Assembly (NCBI RefSeq): GCF_030068615.1
Contig: NZ_JASJOC010000004.1
Coordinates: forward strand, 404,716 to 468,715
Source: Halostagnicola sp. A-GB9-2
Lineage (GTDB): Archaea; Halobacteriota; Halobacteria; Halobacteriales; Natrialbaceae
Length of the DNA stretch: 64,000 nt
Reading direction: 5' to 3'
In this document: positions 32,768 through 42,686 of the stretch, one piece after another
Numbering within the stretch: the first letter of the stretch is position 1
How the letters are laid out: each line of letters opens with the position of its first letter
Program-made: the position numbers and the translations under genes
Notes under the pieces: model-generated
Told to the model about the DNA's origin: nothing
Database searches by the model: none
Seen by the model: the letters and a program-made list of their open reading frames with translations, nothing else

Positions 32768-34633
32768 ATGGATTTCGATTCCTCGCGGCGTCGAATGTTA
32801 GCTGCAGTCGGTGTGGGTTCGGCTTCACTCGCAGGATGTCTCGACTTCTTTTCTGGCGACGACGGCGACGGTGGGGACGGCGATGGCGGGAACGGTGACG
32901 GCGGCGGCGGAAGCGGCGGTGCATCCTGGCCTGGCTCTGACTCGGGTGAACTGATCTCCGACTTCGGAGAGGACGACCACTGGGTGGCCCGAACCGGTGA
33001 TATCGAGCCAGCACCCGACGAAGCGGTGACTGGCGATCAGGCGATGGTCATCGAAAGCGACGAAGCCACCGCCGCTTCCGGACTGGAGGTCGTCGGCGGG
33101 GTCGACCTCGAGAACCAGGACGCGTCGCTGGCGGTCAAGGTGGATTCTGCCACCCAGATCGCACTCGAGGTTCTCGCCCCGAACCGCGACCATCACCTGA
33201 CGAGCATCCGGCATTTCCCCGACGAGTACGAAGGGTGGCTTCGCGTCGACTTCGGCTACATCATGAAACGCGGCGATCCGGATCTCTCAAACGTAACACA
33301 GTTCAACATCGTCGCGACCGGACCGGAGGGCGGACCGACTCGAGTCGTCGTCGACGACCTCCGGAAGACGGAATCGGTCGTCGATCACGGGAAGGCGATC
33401 CTCGCCTTCTACGGCGGCCTCGATTCACACTACGATATTGCGGCCGAGCAACTCGAGGAACGAGACTGGGCGGGAGCGATTCCGATCGATCCCGACCGGA
33501 TCGGAGAAGGGGGGCGAATGGATCGCAATCAGCTTCAGGAACTTCGGGATGGGGGCTGGGATGTCTGTTCGTATCCGGAAGGTGAAGGCGGGCTTCCGGA
33601 AATGCCGGAGGATCGCCAGCGAGACGTCCTCGAGCACGCGCGAGATTCGCTCCACGAGCACGGGTTCGAGGACGGCTCGCGTCACTTCTTCGCGCCGGAA
33701 GACCGGATGGACGAGACGACCCACGAAATCGTTCGCGACCTTCACGAATCCGGCTTCCTGTTCGGTGCCAGCCCGAATTCTTCTGCGCCGACTGGGATTC
33801 ACATGAACTCGCTCATCTGGGGGCCGGACCTCCACGGCGGCGTTCGCCGCGCGATCAACCTCTCGGATCAGTACAATCAGCTCACCGTTCTCCGAATTCC
33901 GGGGATTGTCGAGGACGAGGCCGACGTGACGGCGAACAACATGTCGCTCGAGGACTTCGAACACCTGCTCAACCATCTTGAACACCGTGGCGTCGACGTG
34001 GTCACGCCTTCGGATCTGGTCGACGGGACGATGGAACGCGACGGTGACGACGCACCCGAAGAGACCGACGATGGCCCGATTCTCGAGGCAGGGAACGCAC
34101 ACACGTTCGGCGGCGACGGGAACCACCGGACCGATGAGTTCGAACTCGCTGAGGGCGGTCTCGAGTGTAGTTTCGTCCACGAAGGCAACGGCGAGTTCGT
34201 CGTCGAAGCGTCGACCGCCGACGGCGACCTCGCGAACGACCTGCTCGTGAGCACAGCCGGGTCCGGACCGGGCGGGTCGATCACGTTCGTGGAGGAGGGA
34301 ACGTACCAGCTCGAGGTCGAAGCCGACGGGGAATGGTCGATCGAAATCGACCAGCCCGAAGTCACCGAGGCGGATCTCACGGAACTGCCGGTCGAGGAAT
34401 CGGGAACTGGCTCGTCGTTCGTCGGGCCGCTCGCGAGCGAGGACGATATCAGCCTCGACGTCACTCACGACGGAAACCGCGAGTTCCTCGTCGACGGGTT
34501 CGACTCGAGCGGAAGCAGAGAACAGATCGTCAACGTCGTCGGCGAGTTCAACGGCTCGAGATCCTACAGCGTCGGTAACGCGACGTGGTTCAACGTCGAA
34601 GCCGACGGGGACTGGACGCTCGAGATCAACTGA
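32768..34633 (+). CDS. Lipoprotein with degenerate polysaccharide deacetylase domain
   Basis: The 621-residue product has a lipobox-type signal (RRRMLAAVGVGSASLAGC, twin arginine present) and an acidic Gly/Asp linker. After a beta-rich domain (about 45-215), residues about 220-410 match a NodB-like deacetylase core. However, the metal motif reads LAFYGGLDSHYD where active enzymes have a DD pair, so the domain is probably inactive. Two similar C-terminal repeats follow, each with a (V)T-H-D/E-GN-x-EF-V-V segment and ending EADG-W-EI. It likely binds sugars or the cell surface. Confidence 0.75.
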   Translation: MDFDSSRRRMLAAVGVGSASLAGCLDFFSGDDGDGGDGDGGNGDGGGGSGGASWPGSDSGELISDFGEDDHWVARTGDIEPAPDEAVTGDQAMVIESDEATAASGLEVVGGVDLENQDASLAVKVDSATQIALEVLAPNRDHHLTSIRHFPDEYEGWLRVDFGYIMKRGDPDLSNVTQFNIVATGPEGGPTRVVVDDLRKTESVVDHGKAILAFYGGLDSHYDIAAEQLEERDWAGAIPIDPDRIGEGGRMDRNQLQELRDGGWDVCSYPEGEGGLPEMPEDRQRDVLEHARDSLHEHGFEDGSRHFFAPEDRMDETTHEIVRDLHESGFLFGASPNSSAPTGIHMNSLIWGPDLHGGVRRAINLSDQYNQLTVLRIPGIVEDEADVTANNMSLEDFEHLLNHLEHRGVDVVTPSDLVDGTMERDGDDAPEETDDGPILEAGNAHTFGGDGNHRTDEFELAEGGLECSFVHEGNGEFVVEASTADGDLANDLLVSTAGSGPGGSITFVEEGTYQLEVEADGEWSIEIDQPEVTEADLTELPVEESGTGSSFVGPLASEDDISLDVTHDGNREFLVDGFDSSGSREQIVNVVGEFNGSRSYSVGNATWFNVEADGDWTLEIN

Positions 34634-34731
34634 GAACCCCGATACCGATCGATTGTGAGCACGGCGCGGGATTCGACACGTATCCGAGAAAAGAAGAAAC
34701 CGTTTTGGGGCTGATCTGTGCACGTACCAGT

Positions 34732-35436
34732 ATGAGCGATGCCGACGACGAGCTACTGGTCGAACTACTCACTGGAAACGCCGTCCACACGGAAGGACTC
34801 CCAGGCGGTTACTTCTCCGACGTGCAAAACGGCCAGGAACCGAAGGTGGTATCGATCTGCTGTTCGGACTCTCGAGTTCCCCAAGAGCGCATGTGGAACG
34901 TCGATGATCCCGGTACGGTCTTTACGCCGAGCAATATCGGCAATCAGACCTGGGATGACCACGAGGGCGAGCGGATCGTCGACGGCGGCGTGTTGTACCC
35001 GATCCACCACGCCGGAACCGAGGCGGTCGCCGTCGTCGGTCACACGGGTTGTGGCGCAGTCACGGCCGCATACGAGGTCGCGATGGGAGCCGAGCCGCCG
35101 GGACCGCTCGGCGTCGATAAGTGGGTTTCCCAGCTTGTCCCCGTCGTTGAAGAAGGCCTCGAGAGCGATCTCATCGATGCCGACGGGCCGGACGAACGCG
35201 TCATCAATCAACTCGTCGAGTACAACGTCGACTACCAGACGCAGTTCCTTCGAGAATCCGCAGAGATCCCCGATTCCGTCACCGTCTACGGTTTCGTCTA
35301 CGACTTTCAGGCGGTCTACGGCAACGAAAAAGGACGGGCCTACCTCGTCAACCTCGACGGCGAGACGGAGCCAGACCGGATCGCCGCGTCGATTCCGGAC
35401 GAGTTCGAGTCAGCGACGCGAAGCCTCCTCTACTGA
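34732..35436 (+). CDS. Beta-class carbonic anhydrase
   Basis: The 234-residue protein hydrates CO2. Zinc ligands Cys44, His104 and Cys107 are in CCSDSR and GHTGCG; Asp46 and Arg48 form the usual dyad. The start at 34732 was chosen because the longer frame to 34585 overlaps the preceding gene and lacks family sequence. It stands alone, 98 bases after the lipoprotein gene. Confidence 0.92.
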   Translation: MSDADDELLVELLTGNAVHTEGLPGGYFSDVQNGQEPKVVSICCSDSRVPQERMWNVDDPGTVFTPSNIGNQTWDDHEGERIVDGGVLYPIHHAGTEAVAVVGHTGCGAVTAAYEVAMGAEPPGPLGVDKWVSQLVPVVEEGLESDLIDADGPDERVINQLVEYNVDYQTQFLRESAEIPDSVTVYGFVYDFQAVYGNEKGRAYLVNLDGETEPDRIAASIPDEFESATRSLLY

Positions 35437-35579
35437 CGACGACGATCGCTGCTGTTGAGTGCGCTTTCTGCCTCTCGAACGTCCGATCAGCTATCGCACC
35501 CCGAACGTTTGTCGAGGTGAACCCCGGTTCGCGTGCACCCGTCGATACAGTTTTGCGATTCGAACCGAAAAACGAGCGT

Positions 35580-35798
35580 ATGCGGAGCGTCCTCGAGTCC
35601 GACACGAAGTTCTACTACGCGGTCGGAGTGTTGACTATCGCCGTCTTCATCCTCTCGGTCGCCGCAGTTACCACGCTGAACTCGATCCGTCTCGGTAGTC
35701 AGGGACTGTTCGGACTCCTCGTCGGATTCGGTTTTTTCATGCTCGTCTTTTTCGTCTCGATCGCGATTCACCGACTCGAGGATCTCGAGGATGTCTAG
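35580..35798 (+). CDS. Small two-helix membrane protein
   Basis: A 72-residue protein with two transmembrane segments (YYAVGVLTIAVFILSVAAVT and LFGLLVGFGFFMLVFFVSIAI) and an acidic end. It belongs to a common class of small haloarchaeal membrane proteins of unknown function. The ATG at 35580 follows the carbonic anhydrase by 144 bases. Confidence 0.6.
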   Translation: MRSVLESDTKFYYAVGVLTIAVFILSVAAVTTLNSIRLGSQGLFGLLVGFGFFMLVFFVSIAIHRLEDLEDV

Positions 35799-35904
35799 TA
35801 CTGAAACGGCTAATTATTCGGTATGGCCCCTTTACGACGATGTTCTCCGCAGAAAGCGGATTTCCGGAAAGGTTATGAGTCTTTACCACCTACGTTCAAA
35901 GGCA

Positions 35905-36099
35905 ATGGCGAAAGGAACGGTTGATTTCTTCAACGACACAGGCGGTTACGGATTCATCGAAACTGAGGACGCGGACGACGACGTGTTCTTCCACATGGAA
36001 GACATCGGCGGCCCAGATCTCGAAGAAGGACAGGACCTCGAGTTCGACATCGAGCAGGCCCCAAAAGGCCCGCGCGCGACGAACGTCGAGCGCCTGTAA
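35905..36099 (+). CDS. cspA: Cold-shock domain protein
   Basis: A 64-residue single-domain protein with RNP1 GGYGFIET and RNP2 DVFFHMED, binding single-stranded RNA or DNA as an RNA chaperone. It opens MAKGTVDFFNDTGG. This is a standard haloarchaeal CspA. The ATG at 35905 was used; the frame extends upstream without similarity. Confidence 0.95.
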   Translation: MAKGTVDFFNDTGGYGFIETEDADDDVFFHMEDIGGPDLEEGQDLEFDIEQAPKGPRATNVERL

Positions 36100-36245
36100 G
36101 GCGAATTCGCTGAGGTATCGGCATTTCAAAATCGTATTTTACACACTGACGAGCGCCGGCAGTCGGTATCGCGGTCGACAAACCGAAACTGAGGGCGCGT
36201 TGCATCGGGCCCAGCGTTACGTAGCGACGGCTCCCATCTGCTAGT

Positions 36246-36569
36246 ATGGGCGACTCTACCGCGGAATCCGAATCTAGCGAAAGCTCTGAATCCGAACCCG
36301 TTTTCCGCCGCAGTGACGATGTCGACTACGAGGCGGTCGATGCCGCGAACGGCTTCGAGACGGGCGTCCTGATCGGCGAGGAACACGGCGCACCGAACTT
36401 CGCAATGCGCCGGTTCACTCTCGAGGCCGGGACCGGGGTTCCCAAGCACACGAACGAGGTCGAACATCGCGAAGACGACACTCGTAACGGCGATCCGAGA
36501 GTCGTTGAACGTAACGGGTATCAAACAGCTATTTGGTTCGGTCCGTACAATACCGACACCGAAACGTGA
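36246..36569 (+). pseudogene. Truncated cupin
   Basis: The 107-residue frame starts like a cupin (NFAMRRFTLEAGTGVPKHTNEVEH, near residues 52-75) but loses similarity right after the first histidine motif, where intact proteins continue with EQYVLEG-type sequence and the second barrel half. The remainder is unrelated and ends in the next gene's start. A broken, 5' fragment is the best reading. A short acidic Ser/Glu N-terminus precedes the cupin part. Confidence 0.5.
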
Positions 36570-38095
36570 ACGTCTTGCTCATCCTGGGACACCCACGGAC
36601 CGACAGTTTTTGCGGCGCTCTCGCTCGAGCGTATCGATCGGGTGCGAGCGACGCAGGCGTCGACATACGAGAGATTTCCGTCGCCGACCTCGAGTTCGAT
36701 CCCGACGTTCACACCGAAGAGCCGAGCGAACAGCCGCTCGAGGAAGATCTAATCGACACCCAGCGTCAGATTGAGTGGGCGGACCATCTCGTCCTCTTTT
36801 ACCCGAACTGGTGGGGGACCATGCCCGCACGGCTCAAGGGATTCTTCGATCGGGTGTTCACGTCCGGGTTCGCGTTCTCGTTTTACGACGAGGACGAAGG
36901 GGCGGGTCACGAAGCGTTGTTGAGCGGGAAGACGGCCGAGCTGATCGTCACGATGGACATGCCCGCATGGGTGTATCGGTGGATCTATCGCCAACCCGGA
37001 AACAACGCAGTTAAGCGCTCCACGCTCGGATTCGCCGGGATTCGAACCACGCGGGTGACGAACCTCGGCTCGGTCGAAGACTCGACACTCGAGCAACGAG
37101 AGGCGTGGCTAGAGGAAGTGACGGAATTAGGCCGGAGTCTGGCTACCGGCCCGGAGTCGCGGTCGACGCGAGCGAAACGGACGCTGACGACGTGGCTGAA
37201 AGCCCTTCGGTTGCAGTTCTATCCGATGGCGTGGGTAGCGTACTCGATCGGCGCGCTGGCCGCGGCTGGCTCGAGTAGTGTCTTCTCGACTACGGCTTAC
37301 TGGGCTGGCTTCGGGTTCCTGTTTTTTCTGGAAGCGACTACGGTGTTGAGCAACGAATACGTCGATTACGACACTGACCGAAAGAATACGTTCGCCGGGC
37401 CGTTCACCGGTGGATCTCGCGTTTTGGTCGACGGCGAACTGTCGTTCGACGAGCTCCGGCGGGGTATCGGCATCACGGGAGTGTTCACGGCGGTATTCGG
37501 ACTGGCAGTGGTGACTCTCGGAGCCGGTTCGGTTCTCGCGAAAATAGCCGTAGCGGCGGTGTTGGTGACGCTGGCGATCGGATACACGATACCGCCACTG
37601 AAGTTGGCGTATCGAACGCTCGGAGAGCTGGACGTAGCCACAACCCACAGCATCGGCGTTCTGTTGTTGGGATTTCTCGTCCTGGGCGGCTCGTGGCGCG
37701 ATCCGCTCCCGTGGCTTCTCGGTCTGCCGTTTTTCCTAGCCGTCATCCCGTCGATCACGCTGGCTGGGGTCCCCGACTACGACGCCGACCGCGCCGTCGG
37801 TAAACAGACGGTCGCCGTCCGGTTCGGAATCGACGGTGCCGCACTCGTCGCGGCGGCTGCAACGCTGGCGGCTACGATAACGGCCGTACTTTTGGGGGTT
37901 CTGGACGCGGTTCCCGGCGCGTACGGACCGGCTATCTATCTGAGCATTCCGCACGCCTTGCTCCTCTTCTGGTTGCTTCGTGACCGGTTGTGGGGGAAAA
38001 ACCGGTCGATACCCGGTCAGATCAACGTGTTGATGGCGACGTCGCTCGCTTACATCATCTGGTTCGGCATCGTCCCGTTAGTCGAACTCCTGTAG
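36566..38095 (+). CDS. NAD(P)H quinone oxidoreductase-UbiA prenyltransferase fusion
   Basis: Residues 1-185 form a flavodoxin-like NAD(P)H dehydrogenase of the MdaB/NQO1 type (LLILGHPRTDSFCGALARAY, then LVLFYPNWWGTMPARLKGFFDRVF). Residues about 205-509 are a UbiA prenyltransferase with both aspartate motifs, NEYVDYDTD near 260 and DYDADRAVGKQT near 405, and about eight membrane helices. One protein thus joins a cytosolic quinone-reducing flavoenzyme to a membrane prenyl-transferring enzyme, which suggests a role in lipoquinone or prenyl-lipid chemistry. The start is GTG at 36566, matching the flavodoxin beginning. Confidence 0.85.
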   Translation: MNVLLILGHPRTDSFCGALARAYRSGASDAGVDIREISVADLEFDPDVHTEEPSEQPLEEDLIDTQRQIEWADHLVLFYPNWWGTMPARLKGFFDRVFTSGFAFSFYDEDEGAGHEALLSGKTAELIVTMDMPAWVYRWIYRQPGNNAVKRSTLGFAGIRTTRVTNLGSVEDSTLEQREAWLEEVTELGRSLATGPESRSTRAKRTLTTWLKALRLQFYPMAWVAYSIGALAAAGSSSVFSTTAYWAGFGFLFFLEATTVLSNEYVDYDTDRKNTFAGPFTGGSRVLVDGELSFDELRRGIGITGVFTAVFGLAVVTLGAGSVLAKIAVAAVLVTLAIGYTIPPLKLAYRTLGELDVATTHSIGVLLLGFLVLGGSWRDPLPWLLGLPFFLAVIPSITLAGVPDYDADRAVGKQTVAVRFGIDGAALVAAAATLAATITAVLLGVLDAVPGAYGPAIYLSIPHALLLFWLLRDRLWGKNRSIPGQINVLMATSLAYIIWFGIVPLVELL

Positions 38096-38107
38096 CGAGC
38101 CGTTCAG

Positions 38108-38138
38108 TGGGTTTGGCGACGTGCTAATACGAAACCCA
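38108..38138. terminator. Inverted repeat after the fusion gene
   Basis: TGGGTTT (38108-38114) and AAACCCA (38132-38138) form a perfect 7-base inverted repeat, 13 bases after the stop. It may help end the transcript before the helicase gene. No T-run follows, so the role is uncertain. Confidence 0.25.
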
Positions 38139-38199
38139 GCGCAACGAACCGAGTATTGAGTCCGAATCGCTCAAGTAGGCCACGGTCCTATCAGCGGTC

Positions 38200-40254
38200 G
38201 TGTCGAAGCAGGTTCAGGACGTCGAAACGATATTTTGCCACGAGGTGGGATCGGAGTATCTCGTCGTGGTCAGCCGAGACGGAAAGCGGTTGTTTCGTGC
38301 AAAGTTGGGGCTCTCGGAGACGGATGCGGGGCCGCGACCCGCCAAATTCAGGCTCAAACAGGGCTCGACCGAAGAGCCTCGCCAACCCGACGAGTTCGTC
38401 GAACTCGCTCGGCGAGCCAAACGGATCCGCATCTCCGAGCAAACCTCTCCGCAGGGCCGAAAGGAACTTCGGGAGATGCTCGAGGGCTATCAGTTAGACG
38501 CGAAAACGGTCCGAACCTGTCGGTACTGCGCCTCGGCCGGCCGCTACTCCCCGATCACGACAGATACGGCGATCAAGGACGATCGAGACTGGATCTGTAC
38601 CGACTGTGCCAGCCAGGAACTCGAGCGCCAGCTTTCTCACGTCGGGAACGTGACGGGCGCGGCCAAAGAGCGCCTCGAGGAACTCATGCACGACGTACAG
38701 GATTTAGAGCGGATCGTTAACCTGCTCAAGGGACAGCTCGATCCCGATCTGACGCAGTTTGATACGATTTCCTCGACCACCGACGAGGTCGATCTCGCCC
38801 GCGTCGAGACGCTCGACCTCCATCCAGACCTTCAGGGCTTGCTCGAGGATCGGTTCGAGACGTTGCTGCCGGTTCAGAGCCTGTCGACCGACCACGGATT
38901 GCTCGAGGGCGACGACCAGCTCGTGGTTTCGGCAACGGCGACCGGGAAGACGCTCGTCGGCGAGATGACGGGAATCGACCGCGTGCTCAACGGCAAGGGG
39001 AAGATGCTGTTTCTGGTTCCCCTCGTCGCCCTCGCGAACCAGAAGTACGAGGACTTCAAAGACGAGTATGGCGACCTCGTCGACGTGAGTATCCGCGTCG
39101 GTGCGAGTCGCGTCGCCGACTCGGGCAACCAGTTCGATCCGAACGCGGACGTCATCGTCGGTACCTACGAGGGGATCGACCACGCCCTGCGGACCGGGAA
39201 GAACATGGGGGACATCGGGACCGTCGTCATCGACGAGGTCCACACGCTCAAAGAGGAAGGTCGCGGCCACCGACTCGACGGGCTCATCTCGCGGCTGAAA
39301 TATACGTGCGAACAACGTGCGAAAAAGCGCGAGTCGTACGACGGTACCCAGTGGGTGTACCTTTCCGCCACGGTCGGCAATCCCAAGGAACTCGGCCGCG
39401 CGCTCGAGGCGAAACTCATCGAGTTCGAGGAGCGCCCGATTCCCATCGAACGTCACGTCACCTTCGCCGACGGCCAGGAGAAGGTAAACGTCGAGAACAA
39501 ACTGGTCAAACGCGAGTTCGACACGGAATCCTCGAAGGGGTATCGCGGCCAGACGATCATCTTTACAAACTCCCGGCGACGGTGTCACGAGATTTCGCGG
39601 AAACTCGAGTATTCGGCGGCGCCGTACCACGCGGGACTGGATTACGGCCGACGGAAGAGCGTCGAACGCCAGTTCGCCGATCAGGATCTCTCGGCGGTCG
39701 TGACGACGGCCGCGCTCGCCGCCGGCGTCGACTTCCCGGCCTCGCAGGTCGTCTTCGACTCGTTGGCGATGGGGATCGAGTGGCTCTCGGTTCAGGAGTT
39801 CCACCAGATGCTCGGCCGAGCGGGACGGCCGGACTATCACGATACGGGGAAGGTGTACGTTCTCGTCGAACCCGACTGTGCCTACCACAACTCGATGGAG
39901 ATGACCGAAGACGAGGTCGCGTTCAAACTCCTCAAGGGCGAAATGGAGTCAGTGATGACCCACTACGACGAGGCGGCGGCCATCGAGGAGACGCTGGCGA
40001 ACGTCACGGTCGGCGGGCGTGCGGCCAAGCGACTCAATGATCGGATGCTCGGCGAGGTGCCGACCAAACATGCACTCGGAAAGCTCCTCGAGTTCGACTT
40101 CATCGACGGCTTCGAGCCGACGCCGTTGGGTCGGGTCGTCACCGAGCACTTCCTCGATCCCGGGCAGGCGTTCTCGATGCTCGACGGGATCAGAAAAGAG
40201 GCCCATCCGTACGAACTGGTTGCGGAGATCGAACTTCGCGATACGGAGCTGTGA
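38200..40254 (+). CDS. Ski2-like DEAD/H helicase with zinc finger
   Basis: The 684-residue protein has an N-terminal domain with a C-x2-C...C-x2-C zinc finger (CRYC near 107 and CTDC near 131), and a helicase core: Walker A VSATATGKT near 248, DEVH near 347, SAT near 388, and motif VI QMLGRAGRPDY near 535. A C-terminal extension resembles the Ski2/Hel308 family. It probably unwinds or remodels nucleic acid; the substrate is unknown. The start is GTG at 38200. Confidence 0.9.
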   Translation: MSKQVQDVETIFCHEVGSEYLVVVSRDGKRLFRAKLGLSETDAGPRPAKFRLKQGSTEEPRQPDEFVELARRAKRIRISEQTSPQGRKELREMLEGYQLDAKTVRTCRYCASAGRYSPITTDTAIKDDRDWICTDCASQELERQLSHVGNVTGAAKERLEELMHDVQDLERIVNLLKGQLDPDLTQFDTISSTTDEVDLARVETLDLHPDLQGLLEDRFETLLPVQSLSTDHGLLEGDDQLVVSATATGKTLVGEMTGIDRVLNGKGKMLFLVPLVALANQKYEDFKDEYGDLVDVSIRVGASRVADSGNQFDPNADVIVGTYEGIDHALRTGKNMGDIGTVVIDEVHTLKEEGRGHRLDGLISRLKYTCEQRAKKRESYDGTQWVYLSATVGNPKELGRALEAKLIEFEERPIPIERHVTFADGQEKVNVENKLVKREFDTESSKGYRGQTIIFTNSRRRCHEISRKLEYSAAPYHAGLDYGRRKSVERQFADQDLSAVVTTAALAAGVDFPASQVVFDSLAMGIEWLSVQEFHQMLGRAGRPDYHDTGKVYVLVEPDCAYHNSMEMTEDEVAFKLLKGEMESVMTHYDEAAAIEETLANVTVGGRAAKRLNDRMLGEVPTKHALGKLLEFDFIDGFEPTPLGRVVTEHFLDPGQAFSMLDGIRKEAHPYELVAEIELRDTEL

Positions 40255-40297
40255 GGAGCGGATTTTCTACGTGCTGAGGATACGTTTGGTTCGACGC

Positions 40298-40552
40298 TCA
40301 GACGAACGCGATCTCGAGCACCGAAAGCAAGATCACGAGAATCGAGCCCGGGACGCCGCCGATGGCCACGATCAGGAGCGCAATCGGCGTGATGGCCACG
40401 GACAAGTTGAACAGAGCCTGTGCGAGAAAGAGGACGAGCAAGCCGACGACTGCGTTGAGGATAAACGGTTTGACGGCCTGGATGACCTGCGATGCGCCGA
40501 CGATCACCGCGAGTACCAGTACGAGAAGGAGAATCTCGAGTCCAGTTACCAT
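40298..40552 (-). CDS. BofA-like membrane protein
   Basis: An 84-residue protein that is almost all hydrophobic, with two or three helices (ILLLVLVLAVIVGA, AVVGLLVLFLAQALF, PGSILVILLSVLEIAF). It matches the pro-sigmaK inhibitor BofA family by pattern; archaea have no sporulation, so its job is unknown. It converges with the helicase gene 43 bases away. Confidence 0.75.
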   Translation of the reverse strand: MVTGLEILLLVLVLAVIVGASQVIQAVKPFILNAVVGLLVLFLAQALFNLSVAITPIALLIVAIGGVPGSILVILLSVLEIAFV

Positions 40553-40635
40553 AGTAGATGGTTCGTCACGAGAAGGGTAAATCGTTCGATCGCATAACGA
40601 AACCCTTTAACCCATCTACCCTAAGATGTAGGTAC

Positions 40636-40708
40636 GGGATCGTGGGTTAGCTTGGTATACTTCGGGCCTTGGGTGCCCGTGACCCCGGTTCAAATCCGGG
40701 CGATCCCA
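40636..40708 (+). tRNA. tRNA-Pro (UGG)
   Basis: The 73-base gene has acceptor GGGATCG with CGATCCC, anticodon stem CGGGC/GCCCG with loop CTTGGGT (anticodon TGG), T-arm CCCGG-TTCAAAT-CCGGG and discriminator A. Its 3' end (40690-40706) is repeated at 52511-52527 next to an integrase, so it is the likely attachment site of the following element. Confidence 0.97.
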
Positions 40709-41477
40709 TCTCTTTCGCGCTTTCTTTGAGTCCGAGTAGACTCATTGTAAGGCTAAGGGTTCCGGCGTCTCTCGCGCCTATTCCTAATCGGATTCGGACC
40801 GTACCCCGGTTGGGGGTTCAGGCCTTCATGCGATTACCGGGGATTCGAAACACACTCGCGTCACTGTGACAGAGGTCTTCGTCTCAAGGGGTTCAAACCG
40901 GTTACGTTTTGCTGTAAGGATTGACAAGTTCGCTCGCGTCGCAGGCTGGGGTTGCAGACTGCTTGTCTGCGTTTCAAGTGTTAACAGATATTTCTCTCGC
41001 TGTTTTGATTAGATCCGGGTGACCCACCACGATCGCCCAGGTCGGGATTCCTCTCTCAGGTCAATTCCATGACCAGCCGCACTCGCTGCGCGGCACGTTG
41101 GTAACCCTCGTTCGCGCACTTCAGTGGTGGGAAATTAATGGCCATAGGACAACAGATTCAAGTTAGTTAGTTCGTCAAATCAGCTGTTTACAAGCGTTCA
41201 CGGTAGGATATTCGCGTTCTCATTCGCATGTTAACCTGAAAGTTAATATCTAAGTTCACATGTTTCCTTCTAACGCTCTGTTGAGATTCTCAATTGGTGA
41301 TAAGAGTCCTCTGCTGACTCCTGAAAGCTATCATTAGCTGAGTGTTTCCACGGAATAGGATTAGGTTCGCTTGGAACCACCGTGAAGGGTTCCTAGACAG
41401 TTTCTTCGACCATGTCCGAACATCTCTCGCATCATAGATTGAATGGGGTCCTAACGGGTTCCCAAATAGGGTAAACC
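40709..41477. other. Non-coding stretch after tRNA-Pro
   Basis: About 770 bases without a convincing gene. The GC content falls through it, and short frames are not conserved-looking. It carries the left part of the integrative element and ends at the IS inverted repeat at 41478. I see no RNA gene or CRISPR here. Confidence 0.4.
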
Positions 41478-41601
41478 GGCTCTGTTGAAATCCTCTTCTA
41501 TAGACACTTAATCCTATGAAACTACTGCTCACTACACGTGCTTTCGTATGTCTCTCCCGGTCAGTCAAACATATATCTGAACAAGCCTATAAGCAGAATC
41601 A

Positions 41602-41837
41602 ATGGCTACCGAAAGCCCCGAATCTGATAGTTCCTCCCTGATTCAACCCCGACTACTCGTAGCATTAGTCGTGATTGCCACGCTTGCATCTCGGTAGACC
41701 TTGTGGGTCTACTGAACCTGTTCGAGGTTGAGAAATTCACCGATGCAATCACCCCGTTTCTGGTGATGGTTATCGGGGGGTATCTTGGTATCGTGATTTC
41801 AGACCGTCTTTGGGAGCGAGTGTTCTCCGAGAATTAG
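41602..41837 (+). pseudogene. Frameshifted small membrane protein gene
   Basis: From ATG at 41602 the frame reads MATESPESDSSS and LLVALVVIATLAS and then meets a stop at about 41695. In the next frame the same protein seems to continue as VDLVGLLNLFEVEKFTDA, then FLVMVIGGYLGIVISDRLW, to the stop at 41835. A single missing base joins the two. The intact product would be about 78 residues with two transmembrane segments. Function unknown; it lies inside the IS-bounded unit. Confidence 0.55.
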
Positions 41838-41865
41838 TCGGTAAGTGAATCCTCTGTATTAACCG

Positions 41866-42686
41866 TCAGATAGCTCGGTCGAGATTATGGACGATACACG
41901 CAAGGGCGAGTTCACGAAACTGCTTCCACCAGCGTCGTGAACGGACGAATGCACCGTATTTTCGCTTGAGTCGAGAGTTCACCGTTTCGCTCTGGCTCCG
42001 TTGGCCATAGAGGGCGGTATCCAACCGAGCGTTCCACGCTTTCTGCAGTGAGGAGAACTCACGGTGTTTGATGAGTGGGCGAATCTCGCTCTCGCGTGCT
42101 ATTGCTCGAACCTGCTGGTCGTCGTATCCCTTGTCTCCAAGCAAAACTTCGACTTCAGTTGCATTGCGGTTGATGAGCGATGGTGCGATCTTCGTATCGT
42201 GTCTTCGAGTTGTTGTGACATGGAGATCGAGGATCGCGTTTACTCTCGTTCGACTAATAGCGTGACTTTCAGCTGCTGAATCGTCAACTTCGTTCGCTTC
42301 GTATAGTGTTTCGAGGCGTGGCTTCGGTCGAAGCCCGAGGCGTCGATTCCCGCAACACCGTTAGTTGGGAGCAGTGAAACAGAGAGATTGAGAAGCACCC
42401 GCCAGACTGCCATATCGAGTCTATCGAATGCTTTGCATAGCGTTGACGGGGCAGGAAGTTCGGTGAGATTGATCGCGTTCCGAATACGAGGCATTTCGAT
42501 GAGTTCGTCGAGGAGTGTTCGATAGGTCGTGTTCTTCCGAACTTTGAGACATAGCAGAACAACGTGCTGATGAAGCGTGTAGCGCTGTTTCGAGTACTTT
42601 GAAGAATATGGTGAGACTGCTCGCTGGGCAAGATGAAATGCTTCCTCGACAAATCGGAGCAACCGAGATTTTGGGAGGGTCTGCAT
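41866..42686 (-). pseudogene. IS5-family transposase, frameshifted
   Basis: Two frames on the minus strand together form one DDE transposase. The first (42240-42686) has the N-terminal part (LVEEAFHLAQRAVSPYSSKY) and the first catalytic aspartate in GIDASGFDRSH. The second (41866 to about 42240) has the second aspartate in LLGDKGYDDQQ and the glutamate in SQSETVNSRLKRKYG. A one-base loss near 42240-42245, in a GAA-CGA context where GAAACGA is expected, breaks it. Programmed frameshifting cannot be excluded. Confidence 0.8.

Noticed and set aside
41290..41568. A 92-codon frame over the IS left end
   Set aside because: It runs across the terminal inverted repeat and is unlike a protein.
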